A DNA stretch of 64,000 bases from CAVRTJ01 sp964507185 (GTDB lineage Bacteria; Acidobacteriota; UBA4820; DSQY01), in the NCBI GenBank assembly GCA_964507185.1, contig CAZDOY010000014.1:1-64000 (forward strand), written 5' to 3'. Numbering within the stretch: the first letter of the stretch is position 1; the number at the start of each line of letters is the position of its first letter. Both the position numbers and the translations under genes were made by a program. Positions 44,481 to 52,591 of this stretch are shown piece by piece. The notes beneath the pieces were generated by a model, which saw only the letters and a program-made list of their open reading frames with translations, ran no database searches and was not told the DNA's origin.

Positions 44481-46364
44481 ATGAGGGAATTGACTCGGAA
44501 GTGCTGTACGGTTCTCGCGGCCAGCGTCATGGCGGCCGCATCCGTTCTGGCGGCAGACAGGGCAGATATTCCGGAGAAATACACCTGGAACCTCGCCGAC
44601 ATCTATCCGTCCGTCACGGCATGGTCCCAGGCCAGGGCCGACGTCGAAAAGAGGATCGGCGACCTCGCTCCCTTCAGGGGGCACCTGGGTGACTCCGGCC
44701 AGACGCTCCTCAAGGCCCTCCGGACGCAGGAAAGCCTCGAAAAGGAACTCTACCGCGTCTACGCCTACGCCAGCATGCTCAGCGATCAGGACACGAGGAA
44801 TTCCGAGCACATGGCCATGAGACAGAGCGTGCAGGAACTCGCGACGACCTACGGTGCGGCCGCCTCGTTCATCGAGCCGGAGATCCTCTCGCTGGACGCC
44901 GACACCGTCCGGGGGTTCATGGCGGCAGAGCCGGGCCTGTCCACCTATAAAGCTTACCTGGACAATATCCTCCGCATGAAAGCGCACACGCTGACCCCGG
45001 ACGAGGAACAGATCGTAGCGCGGGCGGGCGCCGTGGCCGTCTCCCCCGGTTCGATTTACGGGATCTTCACGGCCGCCGACATGCCCCGTCCCGAAATCAC
45101 CCTCTCGAATGGAGAGAAGGTCCGCCTCGACGCCGCGGGCTACGCCAAGTTCCGTTCTTCTAGCAACCGTGAGGACCGCGACGCCGTCTTCAAGGCCTTC
45201 TGGAAGAGCTACGACGAATTCAAGCGCACCCTGGGCATGACCCTCTACTCGCACGTGAAGGCCCACATCTTCAACAAGGACGTCCGTCACTACGACAGTT
45301 CCCTGGCCGCATCCCTGGATGCCAACAACATCCCGACGGCGGTCTACACCCAGCTCATCGCCGACGTGCACCAGAACCTGCCCACCCTGCAACGCTATCT
45401 CAAACTCCGCAAGCGCATGATGGGCGTCGACCGCCTGAGGTACGAGGATCTCTACGCGCCCATCGTGAAGGAAGTCGACATTTCCTACACGCCTGACCAG
45501 GCCATGGCCCTCGTCCTCGAGGCCGTATCCCCTCTCGGCCCGGCCTACGGGAAGGAACTCAAGACGGGTTTCGAGAGCCGGTGGATCGACTTCTACCCGA
45601 GCACCGGCAAGAGATCCGGCGCCTACAGCAGCGGCGCGGTCTACGACGTCCATCCCTATCAACTCCTGAACTTCAACGGCCGCTACGACGACGTTTCCAC
45701 GCTGGCCCACGAGTCCGGCCACTCCATGCACAGCTACCTTTCCAACAAGAACCAGACCTTCGCCAACGCGCACTATGCGACCTTCGTGGCCGAGGTGGCA
45801 TCGACGCTCAACGAAAACCTCCTGTTCCATTACACCATGGACCACACGAAGGACGACGCCACCAGGCTCTACATCCTGGGAGAACACCTCGAGGGCTACA
45901 GGCAGACGCTCTTCCGCCAGACCCTGTTCGCCGAGTTCGAGATGCGTATCCACGAGATGGCCGAGAAGGGACAGCCGCTCACGGGCGATTCCATGAGCGG
46001 GCTCTATCTGGACCTGCTCAGGAAGTACTACGGCCACGACGAGGGCGTCTGCACGATCGACGAGCTGTACGGCAACGAATGGGCCTACATACCCCATTTC
46101 TACCGGAACTTCTACGTCTACCAGTACGCCACCAGCCTCACGGCCTCCACCGCGCTGGCCAACCGGATTCGTTCCGAAATGCCTGCCACCGCAGCCCGCG
46201 ACGCTTACCTGAAGATGCTCTCCTCTGGATCGACAAGCTATCCGGTGGACCTGCTCAAGGACGCAGGGGTCGACATGACCACGAGCGCGCCGTTCGACGA
46301 GGCCATCAAGGACATGAACGAGACCATGGATCAAATCGAGGCGATTCTGGACAAGAAGGCCTGA
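44481..46364 (+). CDS. pepF: Oligoendopeptidase F (M3B), exported form
   Basis: A 627-residue zinc peptidase cleaving oligopeptides. The N-terminus is a signal peptide (about 1-24, KCCTVLAASVMAAASVLAADR), unusual because most PepF enzymes are cytoplasmic. M3 domain features: YTWNLADIYPS, YDVHPYQLLNFNGRYDDV, the zinc motif H410-E-S-G-H414 in LAHESGHSMHSYLS, then FVAEVASTLNENLLF (third ligand Glu) and NEWAYIPHFYRNFYVYQYA near the end. The ATG at 44481 has GGAGG 8 nt upstream. A strong terminator follows. Confidence 0.93.
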   Translation: MRELTRKCCTVLAASVMAAASVLAADRADIPEKYTWNLADIYPSVTAWSQARADVEKRIGDLAPFRGHLGDSGQTLLKALRTQESLEKELYRVYAYASMLSDQDTRNSEHMAMRQSVQELATTYGAAASFIEPEILSLDADTVRGFMAAEPGLSTYKAYLDNILRMKAHTLTPDEEQIVARAGAVAVSPGSIYGIFTAADMPRPEITLSNGEKVRLDAAGYAKFRSSSNREDRDAVFKAFWKSYDEFKRTLGMTLYSHVKAHIFNKDVRHYDSSLAASLDANNIPTAVYTQLIADVHQNLPTLQRYLKLRKRMMGVDRLRYEDLYAPIVKEVDISYTPDQAMALVLEAVSPLGPAYGKELKTGFESRWIDFYPSTGKRSGAYSSGAVYDVHPYQLLNFNGRYDDVSTLAHESGHSMHSYLSNKNQTFANAHYATFVAEVASTLNENLLFHYTMDHTKDDATRLYILGEHLEGYRQTLFRQTLFAEFEMRIHEMAEKGQPLTGDSMSGLYLDLLRKYYGHDEGVCTIDELYGNEWAYIPHFYRNFYVYQYATSLTASTALANRIRSEMPATAARDAYLKMLSSGSTSYPVDLLKDAGVDMTTSAPFDEAIKDMNETMDQIEAILDKKA

Positions 46365-46388
46365 TTCTCCAGGTTGCAAAGCAAATGC

Positions 46389-46414
46389 AAGGGGCCCCAC
46401 GGGGCCCCTTTTTT
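46389..46414 (+). terminator. Rho-independent terminator of pepF
   Basis: AAGGGGCCC, CACG loop, GGGCCCCTT followed by TTTT, 25 nt after the stop. Confidence 0.9.
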
Positions 46415-46556
46415 CAATCCCGGCCCGCGGCACCCGGGCCTTGACCTCTCACGCCGCCACGGTCGTGCGCCTCTCAGAGAAACGCACCTGCACTTCGGGC
46501 CGCGCCAGTTTTGAATCCGCTCACAGAGTAAAGATCGGCCCTTCGTTCCTCCCTCT

Positions 46557-46562
46557 TATAAT
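46557..46562 (+). promoter_or_regulatory. Candidate -10 for the lepB gene pair
   Basis: TATAAT in a pyrimidine-rich setting, about 150 nt upstream of the lepB start. No recognisable -35 at 16-18 nt. Nothing else is seen in 46415-46714. Confidence 0.35.
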
Positions 46563-46714
46563 CTCTTCCCCAACCCGAACTCCAATGACCATATCCTTCT
46601 CTTTCCGCTTTCCTTCGCATGAAGACGCATCGCATAAGGCCCCTCCGACGCCAGGGCTTCCTTGCCGGACGGACTTGCAGGGGCTACCATGGACGCTCGA
46701 GATTGGCAGGTACG

Positions 46715-47209
46715 ATGAACGAGCGACTGCGCCGCTTCCTCTTTCCTTCGATCACACCCGCCTTCCTGATCCGGGTGGTCTTGGTGGCTGTCTGTGCCTA
46801 CGTCTTCTTCGGATTCGTCTGCACCCCTTTCGTGGTCAGGGGACGAAGCATGGTGCCGACTTACCACGACGGGGCTTTTGACTTTCTCTGGAAACCGAGG
46901 TTCCTGTTTTCCGGCCCGGAGCGTGGAGACGTAGTCGCCATAAGCCTTGCGGGTGACAGCGTGGTCTACCTGAAGCGCGTGGTTGCCCTGGGCGGCGATA
47001 CAGTTTCCTTCAAGGAAGGCGTCCTTTACGTGGACGGCAAGGCGGTCGATGAACCCTACGTCAGGGGCCCGTGTCACTGGAACCTCCGCCCACGCAAAGT
47101 GGAACCCGGCAGGGTCTACGTCGTGGGCGACAACAGGAGCATGCCGATGGAACAGCACGATTTCGGACAGGTCTCGGTCAGGCGCATCGTCGGGAGCCCG
47201 GTATGGTGA
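46715..47209 (+). CDS. lepB: Signal peptidase I, short form
   Basis: A 164-residue inner-membrane serine protease removing signal peptides from exported proteins. One N-terminal transmembrane helix (about 14-36) precedes the catalytic domain. The nucleophile S45 is in RGRSMVPT and the general base K87 in VVYLKRVVALGGD, and GRVYVVGDNR followed by EQHDFGQVSVRRIVG are the family boxes. It is short compared with E. coli LepB (324 residues), like Gram-positive-type S26 enzymes. The ATG at 46715 has AGG 4-5 nt upstream; the longer frame from 46619 adds an unlikely Arg-rich tail. Its stop overlaps the next gene by 7 nt. Confidence 0.9.
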   Translation: MNERLRRFLFPSITPAFLIRVVLVAVCAYVFFGFVCTPFVVRGRSMVPTYHDGAFDFLWKPRFLFSGPERGDVVAISLAGDSVVYLKRVVALGGDTVSFKEGVLYVDGKAVDEPYVRGPCHWNLRPRKVEPGRVYVVGDNRSMPMEQHDFGQVSVRRIVGSPVW

Positions 47210-47700
47210 CCTGGAAACGCCTCGGCGCCTTTCTGGCCGTGATTCTTGCGGCCTGGGCGATCTACTACTTCTTCCCTTCACGCACGCGCCAGGTCAAGCG
47301 CCGTTTCAAGGCCATCTCGGAATGGGTGGACAAAACCGGCCCGGAGGGCAACCTGGCGATGGCCAGGGAGGCCTCGGAGGCGGCCGATTTCTTCGCGCCC
47401 CAGTGCACGTGGGATGCGCAGTCCTACGACCTCAACGGCTCCTTCACGCCCCGCGACGCCGCGCGCTATTACTTCGCGGGCCGCGAGCGTTTTTCAAGCC
47501 TTTCGCTCAAGTTCTACGATGTGGGGGTCGGCTTTCCCGAGAAATACAAGGCGGACGTCACGGCGACGGCCCGGATTACGGGTACGACGAGGGAAGGCGA
47601 GAAGGTGAGCGAAACGCACGAAGTCCAATGCTCCCTCAGGAAGACCGACGGCACGTGGCGACTGACCCACGTAACCGTCGTGCAGGTGCTCCAGAGATAA
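47203..47700 (+). CDS. Membrane-anchored NTF2-like hypothetical protein
   Basis: A 165-residue protein with one N-terminal transmembrane segment (about 6-23, FLAVILAAWAIYYFF). Its soluble domain looks like the NTF2/SnoaL fold: a helical part (VKRRFKAISEWVDKTG), then beta strands LKFYDVGVGF, YKADVTATARITG, ETHEVQCSLRKTDGTWRLTHVTVVQV. I do not recognise a specific family and would not assign an activity. GGGAG lies 7 nt before the ATG, and the first 7 nt overlap lepB (ATGGTGA), so the two are translationally coupled. Confidence 0.75.
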   Translation: MVTWKRLGAFLAVILAAWAIYYFFPSRTRQVKRRFKAISEWVDKTGPEGNLAMAREASEAADFFAPQCTWDAQSYDLNGSFTPRDAARYYFAGRERFSSLSLKFYDVGVGFPEKYKADVTATARITGTTREGEKVSETHEVQCSLRKTDGTWRLTHVTVVQVLQR

Positions 47701-47791
47701 TGAAATCTGATTTCGTGATGAGGCTGCCTATCCCCGGGGATGAGGTGTGCTACGCCGATGGTGCGCGAACCGCCCAATCCTCTCCAGCCCG

Positions 47792-48217
47792 TCAGTAAGC
47801 GATGGGCGGATCCTTCGAAGCGCTCTGAAAGGAAAGCCCCAGGACGACGTTGTCGTCCTTGATCGTGCTGTACGTGACGACGGCGTCAACATACCCGTTC
47901 GCAAAGGTGCACACGACGTGTATGTGCCACTCGATGCCGTCCACTTCCGTGGCCTTCACCTCGCGGTCCTGGAAGGGACCGAATTCGTCGAGAAGGGACT
48001 GCCACTTCTTCTGGAGCCGTTCCGCCGTCAGGGTCTTGGCCAGCTCCGGCGAAAACTGCCCCACGGCCTGCTCGAAGTTGCCGGCGCTGATCAGGTCCAC
48101 GACGTAGCTCGCCTCGTCCGCAGGCGCGGCACCCAGCGCGTCGCCCGAACCGAGGTACTGCGCGCGCGCCACCAGGCAGACGGACAAGAGAAGGGGCAGG
48201 ACCAGGAGCTTCTTCAT
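47792..48217 (-). CDS. Secreted DUF3887-like protein
   Basis: A 141-residue exported protein. A signal peptide covers about 1-19 (KKLLVLPLLLSVCLVARAQ). The mature domain has FEQAVGQFSPELAKTLTAERL followed by WQSLLDEFGPF and beta strands ending LGLSFQSAS. This pattern is typical of DUF3887 domains (small NTF2-like repeats often fused to serine hydrolases). Here it stands alone. GGAGA about 8 nt before the ATG at 48217 sets the start. Function unknown. Confidence 0.75.
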   Translation of the reverse strand: MKKLLVLPLLLSVCLVARAQYLGSGDALGAAPADEASYVVDLISAGNFEQAVGQFSPELAKTLTAERLQKKWQSLLDEFGPFQDREVKATEVDGIEWHIHVVCTFANGYVDAVVTYSTIKDDNVVLGLSFQSASKDPPIAY

Positions 48218-48271
48218 GACGGGCGTCTCCTTGATGCGGCCCGGCCCGCACATGGGCCGGATACCGGAATG

Positions 48272-48898
48272 CTATCGCCTGTGCCTTCCCGCGTGCCCGC
48301 CCGCGTGCCCGCCCCTGGAGGGCATCGGGGACGGCATGGGCATGGGCATCGGCCTGGGGCTGAAGCGGGGGCGGCCGCGCGGCACACGCACGGGAGGCGC
48401 CGTGTTCACCGGCGGGCGCCTTCGGTGACGGACGCGGTCGGCCGAGGCACCGCCCCTGCGAGGATTCTCGTTCTGGATGACGACGGGTTTCGGAGCCGGA
48501 TGCGCGTGAGGGTGCCCATGCCGGGAACGATGCCGGTATATCCAGGGATCAGGCAGAAAACCCCGGTAGAGGTTATTCCAACCCGTCCAGAGGTACATGC
48601 CGCCGTAGTAGCCGTGCCAGTCGTACCAGCCGCCACCCAACATCCAGTTCATGTACCACTGCGGCCCCCATCCCGGCCAGTCCCAGGGCGCCCACTCCGC
48701 GCTGAAATAGTCGGGCGTCCAGTCGTATCCGTACCAGCTCCCGCAGTTCCATGCCCAAACCGGGCCGCCCGCGGATACGGTCATGACCGAGAAAGGTCGA
48801 ACCGGGAAGACGGGGCTGGCCGCCGAGTGCGAGACCGGCACGGCAAGGCACACGATTGCGAGGGTCGCGGCGACCAGGATTGCCTTGTGCTTCATCAT
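48272..48898 (-). CDS. Secreted Trp/Tyr-rich protein, paralogue A
   Basis: A 208-residue exported protein of a family I do not recognise. A signal peptide covers about 1-27. The core is rich in Trp, Tyr and Gly: GPVWAWNCGSWYGYDW, then TPDYFSAEWAPWDWPG. A long aromatic stretch follows (WYDWHGYYGGMYLW), then a basic, Pro/Arg/His-rich tail (VPRGRPRFSPRPMPMPMP) ending RGGHAGGHAGRHRR. GGGAGG 6 nt before ATGATG at 48898 fixes the start. It shares signal-proximal motif, core motif and tail pattern with the protein at 49379-49963, so the two are paralogues. The basic tail could bind nucleic acid, anionic polymer or metal (His). This is inference. Confidence 0.7.
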   Translation of the reverse strand: MMKHKAILVAATLAIVCLAVPVSHSAASPVFPVRPFSVMTVSAGGPVWAWNCGSWYGYDWTPDYFSAEWAPWDWPGWGPQWYMNWMLGGGWYDWHGYYGGMYLWTGWNNLYRGFLPDPWIYRHRSRHGHPHAHPAPKPVVIQNENPRRGGASADRVRHRRRPPVNTAPPVRVPRGRPRFSPRPMPMPMPSPMPSRGGHAGGHAGRHRR

Positions 48899-49146
48899 TT
48901 CAAACCTCCCAAGCGCGGGTTTCATGGCATATCCCCTTCTCTCCGCGGCCTGGAGGCCGCATGATCCGAGCGGCCCTGGACTCGATCCAATGACGATACG
49001 ACAAATCAAGCTAGCCCGCTGCCAATGACAATATAGGGTGCAAACCCGCCGCGTGCACAGGTTGCGCCCGGCTGTCAGGTCCCGGCCTGTTCTCGACCTC
49101 GAATTTAGTCCGAAAAACCGGACACTCTTGCGGCGGCCGGTGCGAT

Positions 49147-49293
49147 GCCCCGGCGATCTTCGGCAACAACGTCTTTCTGGCCAACGGCTGGTACGAGATC
49201 ACCGTCAGTGTCGACGGCGGCCCGCCCGCCAGATTCCGGTTCGGCGTAGGGGCTCACAACGATGCCGAAACGCCCCTCAACATGAACGACTGA
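49147..49293 (+). pseudogene. 3' remnant of a secreted beta-rich protein gene
   Basis: The plus-strand frame here reads like the end of a real protein: IFGNNVFLANGWYEITVSVD, then GGPPARFRFGVGAHNDAETP and LNMND before a TGA at 49291. The upstream continuation in the same frame (GHSCGGRCDAPA) does not look like protein, and no start or SD is present, so the 5' part seems lost. The strand pattern resembles C-terminal parts of periplasmic metal-transport or YtkA-type domains; this is a weak guess. It lies between the two Trp-rich paralogues on the opposite strand. Confidence 0.4.
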
Positions 49294-49378
49294 GCGCCTC
49301 GGGGGCCTTCCTCCCGGCTTGCAGGGTCCATCTCCACCACACCGATCGGGTCTTCCTGCGATAACAGACAGGGCATGT

Positions 49379-49963
49379 TCAGCGCCCGTGCCGGCCGCCG
49401 CCGCCCGCGGCAACCACCGGTGCTCTCGGCATCATCACCGGCGCGGAGGGCATGGGGCGCGGGCGCACGCGGGGACGGCCACGGGGAACCCTGGCCGGAG
49501 CAGCGCTGGTTTCGGATGGCCGCCTTCGGCCTTTCACGCTTTTGCTGGAAGCGCCGCCGTGTCGCGGGTGCGCGTTTTGTATTTCGACCGGCCCCGGAGC
49601 ATTATGCCGGTCCTGATCGCCGCGGCGGTGGGGTCTCCAGTACTTCCACGCAAAGGGCACGTAACCCTTGTAGAAATAGTAGTTCCCGCCGGTCCACCAC
49701 AGGTGCGGCACGTACGACAGGCTTTGGAGACCCAGCCCGGAACCGTTCCAGGGCGCCCACTCCGCGCTGAAGTAGTCGGGCGACCACTCCACTCCCGACC
49801 ACGCCCCGCAGGACCAGGCCCAGACGGGGCCGCTGCCGGAGATCATCGTTATCCTGAAGGAGCTGACGGGAAAAAGCCCTCTCGCCGAGAGACCGGTCAC
49901 CGGAATGGCGGTGAGCAATAGGACGAATGCCGCCCATACGATGAATCTCTTCTTTTTACTCAT
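49379..49963 (-). CDS. Secreted Trp-rich protein, paralogue B
   Basis: A 194-residue exported protein, paralogue of the 48272-48898 product. A signal peptide covers about 1-28. Shared elements: FPV-x-x-F, SGPVWAWSCGAWSGVEW, SPDYFSAEWAPW, an aromatic stretch (LWWTGGNYYFYKGYVPFAW), IQN-x-x-PR-x-GGAS and a basic tail VPRGRPRVRPRPMP ending GGGGRHGR. Conserved Cys in WAW-x-CG-x-W is the only Cys in the mature part of both. GGGGGT lies just before the ATG. No known domain is recognised. Confidence 0.7.
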   Translation of the reverse strand: MSKKKRFIVWAAFVLLLTAIPVTGLSARGLFPVSSFRITMISGSGPVWAWSCGAWSGVEWSPDYFSAEWAPWNGSGLGLQSLSYVPHLWWTGGNYYFYKGYVPFAWKYWRPHRRGDQDRHNAPGPVEIQNAHPRHGGASSKSVKGRRRPSETSAAPARVPRGRPRVRPRPMPSAPVMMPRAPVVAAGGGGRHGR

Positions 49964-50170
49964 TTCGCCGACCCCCTTATCGAAGCTCTAATATCACCGC
50001 TTCTGTTCAAAAAGCCTCTGGCCCCATGTCCTATTTGTCCTGGCAGTCGTACTCACGGGTTCCATTTTGTCACGAGCAAGCCGTATGCCGATGACGTTCC
50101 TGCGACCAAATGCGAGCCCCGCAAAGTCCTACGGCAATGACGGGGCAGCCTTTCCGTCCAGGATGACGGA

Positions 50171-50196
50171 GCCTGTCCGGAATTGCGGACACAGGC
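50171..50196 (-). terminator. Hairpin downstream of hflC
   Basis: Read on the plus strand: GCCTGTCCG, short loop, CGGACACAGGC, a stem with a two-base bulge a few nt past the hflC stop. No T-run on the minus strand, so this is a weak terminator candidate. Confidence 0.35.
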
Positions 50197-50201
50197 GGCC
50201 G

Positions 50202-51167
50202 CTAGCGCATGCGCTTCAGGTACCGGTACAGCTCCGAATCCGTGGAGAGGATCATGACGCCCCGGTCGTCCATCGTCGTGCGGTAGGTCTTGAGCGTTTC
50301 CACGAAGCGGTACAGGTCGGGGTCCCGACTGTAGGCCTCTGCGTAGATCTTCGTGGACTGGGCCTCGCCGTCGCCGAGTATCTCCTGCGCTTTCCGGTAG
50401 GCCTCGGACTGGATCCGCTTGGACTCCTCCGTGACCTGCCCGGCAATCTCGGCCTTCTTGCCCTGCCCGAGCGCCCTGTATTTTTCCGCGATCCTCAGCT
50501 GCTGGCTGATCATCCGGTCGTAGACCTTGCGAAGCACCTTCTGGGTGTAGTCGAGGCGCTTGATCTCCAGATCCACGAGGTCTATCCCGAGGTTGAGCTC
50601 CTTAAGGCGCTTCTTTGCCGCCTTCGTGATTTCCGTTGTCAGTTCTTCCCGCAGGCCCCTCACGGGCTCCTGGGCATCCTTGGAGTCCGAGCCGCCCGAC
50701 ATGCCGCCCTCCGATGCCTCGATGGCCTCCTCCCCCAGGTCCATGTGCCTGTTCGAGGATCGAACGACTTCGAGAAGCGTATGCGCCGATAGAGTGTCTC
50801 TCACGAGTCCGTCGAGAATGTCGTCGAGCCGACCCTGGCCGCCCTCCTGGTTGGTCACTTTCTTGTAAAAAGTCAGGGCGTTCGAAATGCGCCACCTGGC
50901 AAAGGAGTCCACGAAAATGAACTTGGAGTCCTTGGTCGGGATCACCTCGGGATCGCCGTCCCACTCCAATATCCGCTTGTCAAAATAATGGACATCCTGT
51001 ACGAGCGGGATCTTCCAGTGCAGACCGGCTTGCGTGACCGGCTGCCCCACAGGGGAGCCGAGCTGGACGACGACCGCCTGCTCGTACTCGGGGACGGTGA
51101 AGAGGAACATCTTGCCCAGGATTATGAGGACGACCAGGAGAACGACGCCCGCGATGACCTTTCTCAT
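50202..51167 (-). CDS. hflC: HflC, modulator of FtsH protease
   Basis: A 321-residue inner-membrane SPFH/prohibitin protein. The N-terminal anchor is about 4-26. FTVPEYEQAVVVQLGSPVGQ, GLHWKIPLVQDVHYFDKRIL and DSKFIFVDSFARWRISNALTF are HflC hallmarks. A long Lys/Glu-rich coiled coil (about 180-280) follows, including the short RSRD-like region YSRDPDLYRFVETLKTY. It forms a periplasmic cage with HflK around FtsH and tunes proteolysis. A Gly/Ser-rich insertion (EASEGGMSGGSDSKDAQEP) is not usual. Its ATG overlaps the hflK stop as ATGA. FtsH itself is not in this window. Confidence 0.93.
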   Translation of the reverse strand: MRKVIAGVVLLVVLIILGKMFLFTVPEYEQAVVVQLGSPVGQPVTQAGLHWKIPLVQDVHYFDKRILEWDGDPEVIPTKDSKFIFVDSFARWRISNALTFYKKVTNQEGGQGRLDDILDGLVRDTLSAHTLLEVVRSSNRHMDLGEEAIEASEGGMSGGSDSKDAQEPVRGLREELTTEITKAAKKRLKELNLGIDLVDLEIKRLDYTQKVLRKVYDRMISQQLRIAEKYRALGQGKKAEIAGQVTEESKRIQSEAYRKAQEILGDGEAQSTKIYAEAYSRDPDLYRFVETLKTYRTTMDDRGVMILSTDSELYRYLKRMR

Positions 51168-52174
51168 TGGGCACCTCCTTTCTTCCCGGTCGTCCCCGCC
51201 GACCGGAAATCGAGGAGAGGCATCATGTTCTTAAGCGATTCATCCACCACGTAGACCTGACGGAGGCGCGGCAGGACCTGTCGCATGGTCTCCAGGAAGA
51301 GACGGCGGCGTGTCACCTCCGGCGCCTTTCGATACTCCCGAAGGAGCTTCGTAAAGCGCGCCGCGTCACCTTTCGAGCGGTTGATCCTCTCCACCCGGGT
51401 GCCTTCGGCCTCCTTGACGGTCTGTTCGGCCTCGCCCTTGACCCTGTAAATGACCTTGTTGTACTCCTGGTAGGCCTGGTTGATGGCCTGGTCCATTTCC
51501 TGGCGCGCCCGGTTGACCTCGTCGAACGAGTCCTTGACCGGGGCCGGGGGATGGACGTCCTGGAGCTGGACCAGCTTGATATCCACACCGCAGTTATACA
51601 GATCGAGCATCTTCTGCATCCTGTCCTTGACGGCCAGTTCGATGGCCTGCCGCTTCAGGCGGATGACCTCGTTGAAGGACTCGTCCCCGACCACGGCCCG
51701 CATGGTGGCTTCGGAAACGTCCCTGATTGTGCCCGGAACGTCCCTGACGGCGAAGAGATACTTTCTGGGATCGCGGATGCGATATTGAACCACCCACGTC
51801 ACCGTGGCGATATTCTGGTCCCCGGTTAGCATGTCCGATTCTTTCGTGTAGTCCTCTTCGGAGTAGTGCGACCGCACTCCGGCTCTATCGGTTCTGAAGC
51901 CGAATTCTTCCTTGAACTGGTAGTCGGTCTTAACCAGGTAGACCTTGTCCACGCCGAATGCGATCTTGAGGTGCGGCCCCGGTTTTGCCGATTTAATGTA
52001 GCGCCCGAAGCGCAGGACCACCCCCCTCTCGTTGGGCTCCACCTGGTAGTAGGACGTCGCCACCAGGACGATCAGCACGATGAGCGCCAAGCCTCCGGTT
52101 ATCGCCCTCGCCGTGCCCTTAGGGGACAGCCCTCGTTTCAGGTTGTCCACCGCGTCTTTGAACCTGTCGTCCAT
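51164..52174 (-). CDS. hflK: HflK, modulator of FtsH protease
   Basis: A 336-residue inner-membrane SPFH protein, partner of HflC. The single transmembrane segment is at about 23-41 (ITGGLALIVLIVLVATSYYQ). Family motifs: VEPNERGVVLRFGRY, GPHLKIAFGVDKVYLVKT, MLTGDQNIATVTWVVQYRI, then a coiled coil rich in E, K and R (RARQEMDQAINQAYQEYNKV). HflK normally starts with a Gly/Pro-rich cytoplasmic segment; it is short here. The ATG at 52174 follows GGAGGGAG closely, so the 11 extra residues of the longer frame are unlikely. It is first in the hflK-hflC operon. Confidence 0.93.
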   Translation of the reverse strand: MDDRFKDAVDNLKRGLSPKGTARAITGGLALIVLIVLVATSYYQVEPNERGVVLRFGRYIKSAKPGPHLKIAFGVDKVYLVKTDYQFKEEFGFRTDRAGVRSHYSEEDYTKESDMLTGDQNIATVTWVVQYRIRDPRKYLFAVRDVPGTIRDVSEATMRAVVGDESFNEVIRLKRQAIELAVKDRMQKMLDLYNCGVDIKLVQLQDVHPPAPVKDSFDEVNRARQEMDQAINQAYQEYNKVIYRVKGEAEQTVKEAEGTRVERINRSKGDAARFTKLLREYRKAPEVTRRRLFLETMRQVLPRLRQVYVVDESLKNMMPLLDFRSAGTTGKKGGAQ

Positions 52175-52421
52175 TCTCTCTCCCTCCCCGATGCGTACAC
52201 TGAGCACGAGATCACGTGGCCGCGACTGCGTCCGGCGGTTCCTCCTCGGTCGATCGTCGCGTCGGCCTTACCTGGCGATCCTCCTGTTGCGTCTTTTCAA
52301 TGTTACCAGCCGATGCGCATCGGGACAAATGCCCCGACAACCGTCACGACCGCCGCGCCTGTCGTTGAGTCAGGTCCCCGTGACGGCCGTCACGCTTGCC
52401 GCTACGCCTCCCCCGAGGCTA

Positions 52422-52450
52422 TTGCAAAAAAAATTGAAAGGGTGTATCAG
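52422..52450 (+). promoter_or_regulatory. Candidate promoter of the RRM gene
   Basis: TTGCAA (52422-52427), 17-nt spacer, TATCAG (52445-52450), each four of six to consensus. It is next to an A-tract and about 140 nt before the ATG, leaving a long leader. The rest of the 417-bp divergent gap (52175-52591) shows nothing further. Confidence 0.4.
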
Positions 52451-52591
52451 GTCTTATGGCCCTCGGCTCCAAGAGGTATGACGATCCGTGTTGGCCTGAT
52501 ACCAGAGGGGCATGGTCGTTTTGCCGGTGGGCGGCCTGCCGTTCCCCACGCCGGCAGATGGGCCGGTTCGGCCGGCCGGAAGGAAGCACGG

